Of a stretch of DNA of 64,000 bases, positions 27,714 to 41,000 are shown piece after piece. The position numbers and the translations under genes are program-made. The stretch is taken from positions 7,747,501 to 7,811,500 of the forward strand of contig JAFFSR010000136.1 in NCBI GenBank assembly GCA_017163975.1, read 5' to 3'. The DNA is from Anastatus disparis (lineage: Eukaryota > Arthropoda > Insecta > Hymenoptera > Eupelmidae). Position 1 is the stretch's first letter. Each line of letters opens with the position of its first letter. The notes below the pieces were generated by a model. That model worked only from the letters and a program-made list of their open reading frames with translations, made no database searches and was not told the DNA's origin.

Positions 27714-27817
27714 TACGATAAAAATCAATTGGGATTGATCTGACTATCAACTAAACGTAAACGTACTAAAAACCATACAAAACTGTGAAGCTCGATAAAA
27801 AAAAATTAACTCCCATA

Positions 27818-28098
27818 CACTGAGAGAAAGATTTCATAACTGTTAACTTAGTATATTAACTATTAAAGTATATATTGTAGATTCTAATTAAATATACAAA
27901 TCTTAATAGTTGAAATCAAATATTAATAGTTAAGATTATATTCTTTCTAAAGATACGTAAAGTTTTATAGTAAATATATGAAGTTATTAGCTTTATATAT
28001 ATTAACTATTAATATATAATACAATAAATACTAAGAAAACTTAAAACTAAAATCAAATATACAGATATTTTAACAGTTATTAAACTTTTCTCTCAGTG
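27818..28098. mobile_element. Palindromic MITE, CACTGAG ends, TA duplication
   Basis: The ends CACTGAGAGAAA and TTTCTCTCAGTG are inverted, with TA on both sides (27816-27817 and 28099-28100). The interior is AT-rich with complementary TTAACTATTAA-type segments. It shares its end motif with the elements at 27437, 31716, 35619, 38733 and 45882. Noncoding. Confidence 0.82.
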
Positions 28099-28149
28099 TA
28101 CACTTCGAAATCGATTTTAAAATCAACTGATATTATATGCAATCGATTA

Positions 28150-28999
28150 CCTTTTTTTTAAATCGGTTTCAATCTGCCATTTTCGGTATGACGGTTATTT
28201 CCGAAAGCAATGAGCTTCTCCCTACTATAGAGGATTCAAGACCTGTATATATGATCATAGATCGGACTTTATTTAAATATACACAACCTAACACAGTAGT
28301 AAAAACCTATAATTTAAATAAATAGTAATGAATTATTCAATCAGAGAAAATAAATCTTAATTATTTAGACGTAAAGATTAGAAATTTTTAATTTCAAGGA
28401 ATATAATGTAGGGATCGCTTTACGGCCTCTCAGGCTATATGTTCATGAGAATCTTACTTTCTTCTGATTTACGCGTGATGCGAGCCTATTGATCTGCATT
28501 TTATTATTTATGTAATTTAATTTTTGAAATTCGAAATTTAGAAACGATTTGCGCATACAATGCGCAATCGATTGATATAACAAAAAGCTGAAAATTTATT
28601 GAAATTCAAAACAAATAAGAAAAAACAATTGGGGCTATGCATACAGCCCCTAAAAATTTTTATTTTTTATTTCCAAAACGAGAACTTGCGCAAAAAAATT
28701 TTAGAAGATTTATTTTCTCATTTTTGCACAAGCAATTTATTTCTATTTTTTGATTTTGGATTTTTTCATCCAGCTAAAACTTGGTCAAGAAACAAATGTG
28801 TAACTGCTTGCACGCAAGGCAGTGAGTAGTAAATGTTTATAGTAAAATCAAAGAAAAGGCTATATTTATATACAAACAAAAAAATTTATAATTCTATGAT
28901 ATTCTTTAAGTTTACTTGCAATTGAATACAATAATGATTTCAAATTAAAATATAATTATTTTTATAACAAGATTGCTCAAGTATTAATAATTATTACAG
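28150..28999. other. Intergenic region before the zinc-finger gene
   Basis: No supported coding sequence. A GC-richer patch at about 28410-28500 is the most promoter-like part and could hold the 5' end of the zinc-finger gene. An acceptor TTATTACAG lies at 28991-28999, just before that gene's first recognised coding exon, so an upstream noncoding exon is likely. Confidence 0.4.
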
Positions 29000-29002
29000 A
29001 AA

Positions 29003-32000
29003 ATGAATGTGTGTCAATTGTGTCCTCAACCAAATTATAAATCAAGTGTAAGTCTGATAAAAGATTCATGTGAACATTCAAAATATCATTTATGTTTATT
29101 GCAAGAAGAAAATGGATATTCTATTTGTGATGAAAATAATTTCGAGGTAACTCCTCAAAAGGTTAAATTTATTGGACACTTCAGTGGTAAGTATTTATTC
29201 ATGGCATTTGAATGTTTACATTACAAAAACGTAGTTTGGCATACAGCTTCTAATTTTTAATTTTTGTAGATTATCCACAAATAAATAAAACTACTCCAAA
29301 TTATGAAACTCTTATCAGTATACCATACAATGAAATATTAAAATATAGTGAAAATGGAAACTGCATATCTCTTCAAAACAAACTTATAACAAATGAGGAT
29401 AATTTATATGATAGACATAAAAATCAAGACAAAGAAATAGAAAGTCAAGATTATAAAAGTACAAATAATTGTAATGACTGTGATCCACCTAATGAAAATG
29501 AGTCTATTATCAATGATAATAATGATGGTAATATTTGTTCTTTTTATTTTTTATTCTTAATATATTATACTTTGATTCTTGATTAAACATTTTATATTTA
29601 CAGATGATCATTCCCAACCCAATAAAAATTTGAATAATAAACCTCAAAGAATTCATGATACTCAATTAAGTAATGCTTTAATTAGAAATATTAATGAAAA
29701 TGAAAACTTTAATGAAGAATCATATTGTTCAACATTGAAAAAAAATTGTGAATTGAATAAGGATGCAGTAAATACAATAAAAGAAATCCATATTAATCAT
29801 ATAGATAGTAATCAATTGTGCAAGAAATTAAATGTTACAAAAAGTTTAACTAATATTGAGTGCATTGATAACTCTTTGATTGAAAAAAAAATTAATTCAA
29901 ATAATGTTGATAATATTACTGAATTAGATAAAGAATGTCAAAGTAAAAATATATATAACAAACAATCGTCAATTCAAACTTTTTTAATAACAATTAATAA
30001 AGTTACGAATAATATTGATTCACCTTCTTTTCAACTTCTATTGGTAACAAACAATGATAACAAAGTGTCAAACAATACTGAGAATAAACAAAATGAAATC
30101 ATTTATCCTCTTCAACTAAACAAGAAGCTGATTCAATATCTTAGTTGTAAAAGTTCAGGCTATTCATTATCTGACTGTATAATATTAAAAAAACAAGATG
30201 ATGCAAATAATACGAATGAACTATCCAATAGTCTTACTGAATCTGTTATTGAAAATGATACGAATGAACTATCCAATAGTCTTACTGAATCTGTTATTGA
30301 AAATGATACGAATGAACTATCCAGTAGTCTTACTGAATCTGTTATTGAAAATGATACGAATGAACTATCTAATAGCCTTACTGAATCTGTTACTTATGAA
30401 ATTCCTGAATTTAGATCAGCAGATTCTTTAATTTTCAATAATCCACTAGTCATTTGTGAGCAGTCACAAAACCAAAACAATACAATAAATTTAAGTGATT
30501 GTGATCAATCAATAATTATACCTATTGAATGTGCCATTAATAAAAGAATAGATAATTTAGAAAATTCTCACGAAAATATAGCCGAAGAAGAATCCAAGAT
30601 AAAAAGGGACTCTTTAAATAAAAATAATCAAAATAAACAAACAGATTGCAGAGAAAAATCTTCTGATCTTATAAAAAAACTTTCAGATAATTTCAAAAAC
30701 ACAAATTGTCCATTAGTTAAAAAGAAAATTATATCACAAGAAGAAATAATAAATAAAGAAGAACAGAAAAGAAAAAGTAAAAAAGTGGATGATGAAAATA
30801 AAGAAATTAAAGAAAAACTAAATGAAAATGAAAATAAGGAAAAAAATATAAAGCCTTTTAAACTAGAAACCAAACATAAAAATGAAATATATAAAGATAA
30901 AATAGAAATTAATGCAGATAATAAAACTAACAATAAAAAAACAGAAGATAAAAATATAAAAAACAATAAACAATTGAGATCTTCTGCCCGCAGTAAAAAG
31001 TTTCAAAATTCAACAAAAAATAATCAAGTAAGTTCTATATAATAATGGAACAGAAGAAAATATGAAACCAATCATTGTTTGAATTTATGGAAATTATAAT
31101 TTAAAAGTTTATTTTTAATAATTATATTAATAAAACAAATTATTGATTAAGAAAATTTACAAAATTTTTAGATATCTGTAAAAAAAAAGGAAAGTAAACC
31201 AAGAAAAGACTGGAGTCATATAATTGTAAGTTTAGATAATCCAACAACTTACACATGTACTTTTTGTAAAAAAGTATTTAAAACATTACGTTCCAAAACT
31301 TATCATAGTAAGTGCTCTCTAGGCAAAACCCCTTTCGAATGTGACATTTGTAATAGAACATTTACTACCCGTTCACACTTTGAATACCATACAAGAACAC
31401 ACACGGGTCATAAACCATATAAATGTGACTTGTGCGATAAAAGCTTTATTCAGCAACATAAACTCAACAGGCATCAAGCCATTCATAAACGTAAGTACAG
31501 TTTATATTAAATTATATGATTACTTTTGCCAATTTTTATTTTGAAATTAAATTATTGTTACGTTTAACATCATAATTTGGCAAATATAAGTTTTAATTCA
31601 ACAAAATAGTATATTACGTAACAAGTGCGCGAAATATGTGATTCACACACGACAAAAAGGCAAGTGCGTAAACCGCATCGCGCACGTGTTGCGTATACTA
31701 TTTTTTAAGACACCGCACTGAGAGAATGTTATAGTTGAGCCAAACATATCTATATATTTGACTCTTTTTTTAAAAATAGTAGTATCAAATTATCATACAT
31801 TAACAATTACTATGCGTATACTAAACTTGCCATACAGCGCAACGGTAATTTTATAATGAAATTGGTAAACTATGAATATAATTCATGGAAGATATTTTCA
31901 ATTTATTAAAGTATTTATATATAAAAAACATATGACAATATAAACAACGAAAATATTATATAAAAATAAAATTAATATTTACAAAGTTTCAAATTCTAAG

Positions 32001-35000
32001 GTTATTATGAAAGACACTCGCAGCTTCAATCTTATCGGCATATAACTATTAACATACTATATTTAATGTAAACATGTAAACTATTTGAATTTTGTTTAAC
32101 TTATTAATAATCAACATAATATATTTGGCTCAACTATATCTTTCTCTCAGTGTGTGATCGAAACACAGACAACCAAAATGACATTATTATTGTCGCAAGA
32201 AGTTGCGAGTTTTGTTTGTCACCTGAGCGAAGCAAATACATATAAAAATACATGTATTATAAAGAAAAATATATATTACAAAAATATAAAAAAATACATA
32301 TATTAAAAATAAAATAAATATAATAAATAACTCAAAACAACCAAATCAATTTAACTATAGAATTAATTTATTGATAAAAACTAACAAGAAGAGCACCCCA
32401 CCTTTGGGAAACGGATTCGGTCGAAACTGCTGGACATGATTTTTTTATGAAAAAAAAATAAACCTGTGTTTTTTGTTTTCGTTGAATAAGCCACCTAGAC
32501 ACGGATATAGGCATTTTTTCGAAAGTATAGTGAATAAGCGCCCTTATAAGAACTTGAATAACCAAAGAACTAAGTCTCTTACGAAAAAATGCATGTCAGA
32601 TAAAATGAAGCACGAATTAAATGCTTTAATTTAAGCTTTGTTGCATTAAAAAAGCTTTTATGGTTCAAAAGTTACAGGCGATTAAAGTATGCTAATAAAA
32701 TAACTTGAAAAATTGATCATATTTTATATGCTAAATCAGAGCTGGGGAAGTGTTCGATCGCAAAATTTTTCAATGCTTTTGAATATTAAAAAAAGTATTC
32801 AAAAAAAATTTTTTGAATGCTTTTTCAGAGCAACTCTTTTGTATTAAAAACATGAAGACACGAAAAAATTACCTCGAAAAAAGTTAATTTGAAAAAGTAT
32901 TCAAAAAAATTTTTTTTGACACCGTGCGCGAAGCTCAATTTCGCGCACGCTGTACAAAGTGCGAAAATGGACCTTCTTACACGTCGTGTCAAAAAATATT
33001 GTTCGATACTCGTGCGAGAAAGTGATTTCTTCCTCGTGTGACCTTTTCACCCTCGCTTCGGTCGGGCGCAAACTGCCACACGAGTAAAAAATCACTCTCA
33101 CGCACTAGTATCGAAAAATACTATTTCGCCTACTTTTTTCTACGTTTTAAAGTATTCGAAAAAGTATTCGTCAAATACTTTTTTAAAATTTTGATATGAA
33201 TCATTTTTTTCATATTAAAGTTTATACAATTGAAGATTCTTATTAATTTTAATAATAGACAAAATCAAAAAAGTATTCGAAAAATTTTGCGGTCGAATAC
33301 TTCCCCAGCTCTGTGTTAAATATATTAAGTAAAAATGTGGTAATATTTAATTAAGAATAACTCTCGAACAACAAAAACTTTTTTAATGCAACAAAGCTCA
33401 AATTAAAGCTTTTAATTCGTGCTTCACTTTATCTCACATGCATTTTTTTGTAAAAGTCTTAGTTCTTTTGTTACTCAAGTTTTTATAAAGGCTCTTATTT
33501 ACCATATTTTCGAAAAAATGTCTATATCCTTGCCTAGGGGGCCTATTCAACGAAAAGAAAAAACACAGGTTGTAAGTACAAATAATTCATTATTTTTTTC
33601 CAATCATTATCAAATTGACTGTACAATCATGAAATTAATATTTAGCATTATCAACTAAATTATTCAAGATCTGGTTTGATTTAATATTATTTGAATCTTG
33701 AAGTAAAATCGGATCCGGAACTTTTGGTAGTACTAAAGGTTTTTTTAGGTTTTCTTTTATTTTTGAAAAATATACTATTTACAATAGCAAAATGTTTTGG
33801 TTATTTTTCCACGTATAATGAAAAAAAATAAAAAAGAAAGCTTGCATGCATGAAACCAGCGACAAGCGAAAAAGATGACGAATGGTTGTAAAATTTTTTG
33901 CGCATAGCAATGCGTAAAAAAACTGCTTTGTCCTCTGAATAGAAGCACAAAAGACTGTGTTTCGTACATGGGTGTCTTAAAATAGTACATTTCGTAACGG
34001 GTATGAAAAGGCTTTATTTACGTAACGATTTTTTTAAAAAAACCTTTTCATACAAGTTGCAAACCGTATTTTTTGCTATGAGAGTCAAAAAAGAGCAACG
34101 AAGTCGCGATTTTGACGTTCGAATGGCAACAAATTTTTCTTTATTAAATCTAATTGTCTTTAATCTAAACATATGCTTTATAGAACAAAACAAGTTAGAA
34201 TGCAATGAGTGTGGGAAGACTTTCAACACAAAGCAGTATTTAAAAAATCATTGGAATATTAATCATCAAAAACATGAGTTCCAATGTAAAGTATGTTCAA
34301 AAACTTTTACACTCAATTACAATCGAAGACGTCATGAACGTTCCCATTCATGTAAATATCTTTTGTCATCTTAAAAGTAAATTAAATTAAAAAATATTTT
34401 TTTAAAATAAATTTGTCTAAAAGGGAGTTTATCTTTTAATTTATGTATAAGACATTTCACATCAACTTGCAAGGTCAAAAAATATAAATCGCTATAAGTC
34501 TGGGAATGTGTTTCATTCGGTTTTTGAGGGCTTATTTTTTTTTTTTTCGTAAAAACAGAATAAATTTTGACACTATTTGGAAAAATTTCTGATAATTTCT
34601 TAATTGTCGAAAATGTTTCTTAAAATCGTCATTTTTGACTCATTTATAAGACTACAATTTTTTTCTCGATAAATGTTGAGTTTTGGAAATAATTTATAAA
34701 AATGTTCTCTATTGGAAATCGTGTGTAAATTATATTTTAATTTTTATAGATTATAATTTAAGACACCGTGAAGCTTAATCATAAAAAATTTAACACAAGG
34801 GAAATTTCAAAATTTTAGAACCTGATTTTTAATTTATAAGATTCAACTATAATGATATGTGAAAATTCATAATTTACAACAGAAAATATGTTCCTGAATT
34901 CTTTTCAAAACTCAATACTTTTTAAGGAAAAAAATCATAAATCTTATGATTTAGTCAAAAATGACACCTAAGTATTTTTTTCATGAAAAAAGGAGCCTTT

Positions 35001-38000
35001 ACAAAGCAAATTGAACCAGAATAAACATTTTTTTATTTTAAATTATATTATTCCACCAATTAGATAATCTAAAATATCTATATATTGTAATTTAAAAATA
35101 TTTAGGTACATTCTGTATGTTGTTTCCAACAAAAAGTATTTTATCAAGTTTTTACCAAAAATTGGTAGTTTTTGAAAAAAACTTTCATTAAGAAATTTAT
35201 TTGCAAAAAATTCCAAATATTCCATTGCTTTTAATTTTTTACCCTTCGGACTTAAAGTTCTAGAAATTTCTTTTGTGTTTTGGATACCAAATGGAATATA
35301 TTCCCAGACTTTTAGCGATTTTTATTTTTCAATTATGCGACTTGACATGAAATATCCCATATATATTATTATATATAATAGTCATATTTTTTATGTTTTT
35401 TGGACGTATTAAGGTGAAATATGAATCGAGGACAATGTTTGTCGCTTGCACAAAAGTTGCTGAAAGCATGCGAAGCGCACCCGAAGTGGACTTCTGTTCA
35501 AGCAGCAAGCAATGTCCGATACTCTGATTTCATCTGAATATACGGCAAAAGAACATAGATGATTTTATGTCCGTAATAGGCCGTATATGAGAAACTATAA
35601 TTTAATAGATGGATACTATACGGAGAAAAATTCTATATTAATAATTACTATTTCACACAATATCCATAATAGTGGGGCATACTTTATTTTTTATAAAAAT
35701 TACTATTTATACAGTAAAAATTGCTACATATATAGTAAACATTCTATATACACCAAGTAAATTTTCCTAAATATATTTTTATTATTTTTTACTATATAAA
35801 TAATAATTTTTATACAAAATAAAATCTCATGGTTACTGTGTGAAATATTATTTTTTCCTATAACATTTTTCTCCGTATAGTAAAATATTAATGTTTTTTA
35901 AATTTAACTTTAATAATATTAATTTTTTCTTTTGTTTTTTATTCGTCATCTTAACGTAATAACTTTAACTGTTGTTGAAGTTCAAGTCTTTTTTTAGTAA
36001 CCTCCTTTCAATAGAGTTGCTTTTCGACTTTATTGAAGGCATTTTGAATTCTTCTGAGACGTATAGCTATACGTCTCAAAATAACACATAAATCTTATAA
36101 AGAGTCGAGGAGCACGCTGATATTATATGCGATGCCAATACAAATTTAGCATGCTCTCTACATACAAACACGTATACGGCTTATGAGGATTTTAAATATA
36201 TTAATGTCCTCGTAAGCCGTATTCGCATCAGTATTTAGAGGGTATACTCAGTGGGTATTGGCATCGCATATGCCTTTTGCGCGCTGCTTGACTCAATATA
36301 AGACTTATATGTCCTCCTGAGACATATTGAGTTTCAATATGTCTCAGAAGAAATCAATCTAGTATCACCGATGCTATTATATTTCGTTCAATATAGTTGA
36401 AGAGGAATTATATTGAACGGAGGTTTGTGAAAAAAAAATGACTCGCGCTTCGACAGCAGCTATACTCATTACGAAATATCAATCTAAAATATTTAAAAAA
36501 AATCAATGGAAATAAAATTAAATTAAAAAAGTATTGGGAAAAACATGAATATTTTATTAATATTCAACCATTAAATTATAGTTCCTCATACGGCCTACTT
36601 AGGACATACAATCATGTATGTAGTTTAGCCGTTTATTCAGGGGAATCTGAATCTCGGACAATGTTTGCCGCTTGAGCAGAAGTCTACCTCGGGCGCGCTT
36701 CTCACGCCCTCGGAAATTTCAGCTCAAGCAACAAACATTGTTCTCGACTCATATTCCACCTGAATACGGCCGAAGGACATACATAACTAATATATATATA
36801 TATATAACTTTTATTATTTATATATTAAGTATTTTTAGTTTATATTTTAATGAATTTCACTTTTCTTTTTAGCCAACAGACCATTTAAATGCGATGTTTG
36901 CTCAACAAGTTTCAAACATAAATTTCTACTTACAAGACATAAATTAATACATGAAAAAAATAAACCTTTTTCTTGTGACATCTGTAATCGAGTTTTTTTA
37001 AGTAAATTCGAAGTTCAACGTCACATAACTTCTCACTCTGGTACATTCAAAATTGGTTTTTATTTAATTCTATCAAAGTTAATTTTATGTTTATTTTTTT
37101 AAGTAATTAATGCATTTTTTGTGAATTTGGTAATGTACTTTATAATGTGAAAATAATTAGTGAAAACAAAAATGAAAAAACATAAGAATTTTTTTCTCAA
37201 AGTGACATTGATTTTAAATTTTATAAAAGGTTAATTTTCAAAATGAGGGTCGTTTCGTTTTGATAAACTTTTCTAATTTTCATTTTTGAACATAATATAT
37301 ATGGCTTACTTTTGATTGAAAACTGTTTTACAAATAAATGTACGATTACCTCATAAATTTACCCCCTTTCTTTATAAAATAAATGCTTTTAAGCTCTCGT
37401 AAGAAATATTTAATCGATCCTCGAAAGAAATACTTGATTCTTGTATCGCAAATAAATATAAACATTGAATCAATGACTGCATATAATTGTCATATGAACA
37501 AATTGTCGGTATACATAACTCTAATAATTTTGGTATGCTAATGTCGACGGAGCTACAAAATTCATGAAATTTCATATTTATTTTAACTCTCAATTGTTTT
37601 GCTTACTTTTTAATAGAGTTTAATAAAGTATGGCTCGAATACTAGAAATTACCATGGGTAATTGTTTCTTCAAAATAAGAAATAATCTGTAACCAAATGT
37701 CGATGGAGATTACACGTAATTAAAATACGTTAAAATGTTTTTTATTTATTTTTCCATTTTTTTTTCTACAAATGACTTAAACTTGTTCTAATTCGATGAA
37801 ATTGTACTGTTTGTCGTCAAAATTAGATCCAGAATTATAAAAATATTATTTATGATTTTTGCTTTCTCATAGAGAAAGCATTGTATCGATAAAATTTTTT
37901 TTCTTCTATTGTTTCATTAATTTTTGCATATTTGGACTCAGGGAGTCGAAAAAAGTGGTTTCCAGAAAATATAAGATACGTGAATCTGTATGTGTGTGTA

Positions 38001-41000
38001 TTCATTTAGCCAATTGGATCTCGAAAAATACTCGATGAATTTATTTTAAATTTTGAATAAAATTTATTGTTTTGTCTAACTTGGGGGGGGGGGGAGCTAT
38101 TGAGAATTGGTTTTCTTAGCGTAGTTTTAATTTCAGTCACTTAAAATAAAAAAAAAATTTCGAATTTTAATTTTTTTGGTATTTTACGTTAACTACTCTA
38201 TGAATTGTTTAAAAATTTGCATGAAAATTATTTGCGATTATCAAAATAAAAAAAAACTTCTGAAAACTGATTTTCTTAGCGTAGTTTAAATTTTGGAGCA
38301 TTTTAAAAATTTTGGAAAAAAATTTATTTTTCATTTTTCTTATGTTTTACGTGAACTACTCGATAGATTTACTTCAAAATTTGTAAACAATTTATTCGCT
38401 ACCGACTAAAGAAGTAGTTCTCCGTCTCCCTCTTTTTGTCATTTACATTAAAATAACATTTTAAAAAATAAAATCAAATTACTCAAACTTAATGTGCTCT
38501 ATGAGAAAGCATTGCGCCAAAGCACTTGGGATTATTTTTTTTACAGGAGAAAGGCGTTTGAAGTGATAACACGATTGCATAGATAATTATTTATATCCTA
38601 TAAGTCACTTTTTCTCTTCTATTAAGTTTAGTAAATGTTTTCAAATTGTTAATAGGCAAATGAAACTATGATACAGAATGCCAAACACCTAAAAAATCAG
38701 TTTTTGTCCTGGGGAAGTCGATGGAATTACTACACCGAGAGACTTTTGCACCATAAAAGATAGTACGTTTTAAAAACGCACTACAAGGTGGCGCGCATGC
38801 ACAATATTTTTGTAATATGCAAGATAAATATCGATGCGGCGCCACCTTGCGCTGTGTTTTACGATTAATGCACCAAAAAAAGTGATGCATGCATTATAAA
38901 ATGTAAGGCAATCAGTGATGGATTTCGAGGATGCTTTGTACATTTATGTATATCTATATATTAGGATATCCTTTAGCCAACTTCAGAGTATACCGTAGAA
39001 TTAGAGTATAAGCAGAATATATTATTCTGTAGTATATACTCTGAAGTTGGCTGTTGGATATCATATAAGCATCTTCGAAATCCATCACTGAAGGCAATAC
39101 ATATGATTTACGTAGCAGAAGGCATCATTTTTTCTAGTGAGGGCGCGCATCAAGTTTATTGAGGCAAAAGTCTCTCGGTGTATTCTACTCTTTAAGAAAG
39201 AGTTTTTTAGTAGTAAGACTTGAAATTCTTTCTAATTTAATGTAAATTAATTCAAGCCGATTATTCAATTGAATGAAATAGTTTTTTCTCTGGTATAACA
39301 TTTTTGTGATATATATATATATAAGAGATTGAGAAAGATTATGGTCCTTATTTTGGAAATTAACCAGAAAAAAATAATTTTTTTATGTTCTTTGATTTTC
39401 ATATGATTTTAATCTTAAAATTATATTCGCATTTTATAATACAAGCTTGACAAAATCATATTTTTAGATACAAAACCATTCTCTTGCAAATTGTGTAAAG
39501 TAAGATTTCGGCGAAGAGATAATCTCAATCGGCATGTCAAACATCATCATACAGAAGGTATGTGTGGCAAAATTGTTGAAGGCGAGATTACAGAACAGCA
39601 ACCATTGGATATAGGCACGACAAGTATCAAAAAAACTGAGAATAGAACAGAATCAAGTATTTCTCAAGTAGTAGAGAACGAAAAAAAAATTTTAAACTCT
39701 AAACCAAAATTTAGATCGAAAAGAAGATTGAAATCTAATTCTACCTCCACTTCAGAATATTCCTCAATATCATCCAAGGTAAAATGAAATACTGTTTTTC
39801 TTACAATGAGAGCATCGCATGACTGTTTTTTATTACTAGATATAAAAATGCATTCGTCTATAATTTTAAAAATATTTTTTTTAATCTTCAGTTTTTTAAT
39901 TAAAATTGAGATGATTTATAAAGACAAAATTAACATCTTACAAAATAACAAATATTAATAATTACTATGAGTAATTAATTTTAGGCATAGAGTTATATTA
40001 GAACAAAATTTTTTATTAAATAAAAATACCCTATAAAAAATCAGTTGAGATCACATTTATGAACTCAGCTTTAGACACAGCTGAAAAATTAGCTGGGGAC
40101 TCGTCCGCAAACCACAGCTTTTCGAAAATTTTTCGGCAAAAAAATAAAATAAATAGAACACGGGTTGGAATACACTAATATCAAATAGTATGAAGAAATA
40201 ATAAACATTAACATACAATGATATATTGCATATTGTACTACACAAAGAAATTCGTTAACAAAAATTAACAATAAATATTATAAAAGATATAAATATTATA
40301 CAACAAAAGATTATTTTTATAAATTTTATTATAACTTTACGAAATAATAACTCGATAGTTATATTCCTGTAAAAGGAAAAATAAAAATCGAGTTGAATTT
40401 CTTAGTGTCAGCTCTTCAAACAACGAAAAGTTCCTACAATTTAACTTAACAGGAGTGGTCCAAGCTTCCGGATCTTGAATTTTGCTCTTGATAAGTTTTG
40501 AGGGGCCAAAATATGGTGAAAACCAAAATTTAAGATCCTAACACTTAATATTTCCCTATAAAAGTTGCTAGATCTTCAAACGCTTATAACTCAACATTAA
40601 CAGCTAGAAAATTAAAACTATTTTTAAATGAAAGCTGAGCTCAAATCCTTTCGAAATAGTACCTAAAACATCTGGAAATATCATTTTTTCCCAAAGTTAT
40701 AGAGCAATGAAAATTGGACCAGAAATTCCTTATTATAACATGCTAAAATTTGACCCAATTTTCATTACTCTATAACTTTGGGAAGATATGGCATTTGTTT
40801 CGTACGTTTCGTTGTCCCCCTAAAAGGGTATTCGTGTGCTTAAATTATTTGTTTTAAAGAAATAATTTCTGTGTATTTGGAAAACAATCATAATTCACAT
40901 TTCGCGTACACTTCGTTGGCCGACTTGGCATTTACATTATATATTTCTATTAATTTAGAGAAGATGGTCTAGAATTTAGAAATTAAACATTTCAAGTAAA

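Larger units (their letters stand above)
26890..28140. repeat. Decayed ~112-bp tandem repeat
   Basis: A diverged block (ATCAATCAAACTTAT and variants) recurs at 26906, 27017, 27134 and 27246, then near 27356 and again at 27746 once the inserted 277-bp MITE is discounted. The spacing is 110-117 bp. Each unit also shows CGATAAAAATCRATT-like and TTTAGTACGAT-like segments. This looks like an old satellite in which two MITEs later landed. Confidence 0.65.

Noticed and set aside
28599..28829. A 76-codon frame before the zinc-finger gene
   Set aside because: Low-complexity F/K-rich sequence with no family match, no start preference and no splice link to the downstream exon.
30628..30966. A hydrophobic Leu/Phe/Ser-rich minus-strand frame
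   Set aside because: It is antisense to the Lys/Asn-rich exon 3 of the zinc-finger gene.
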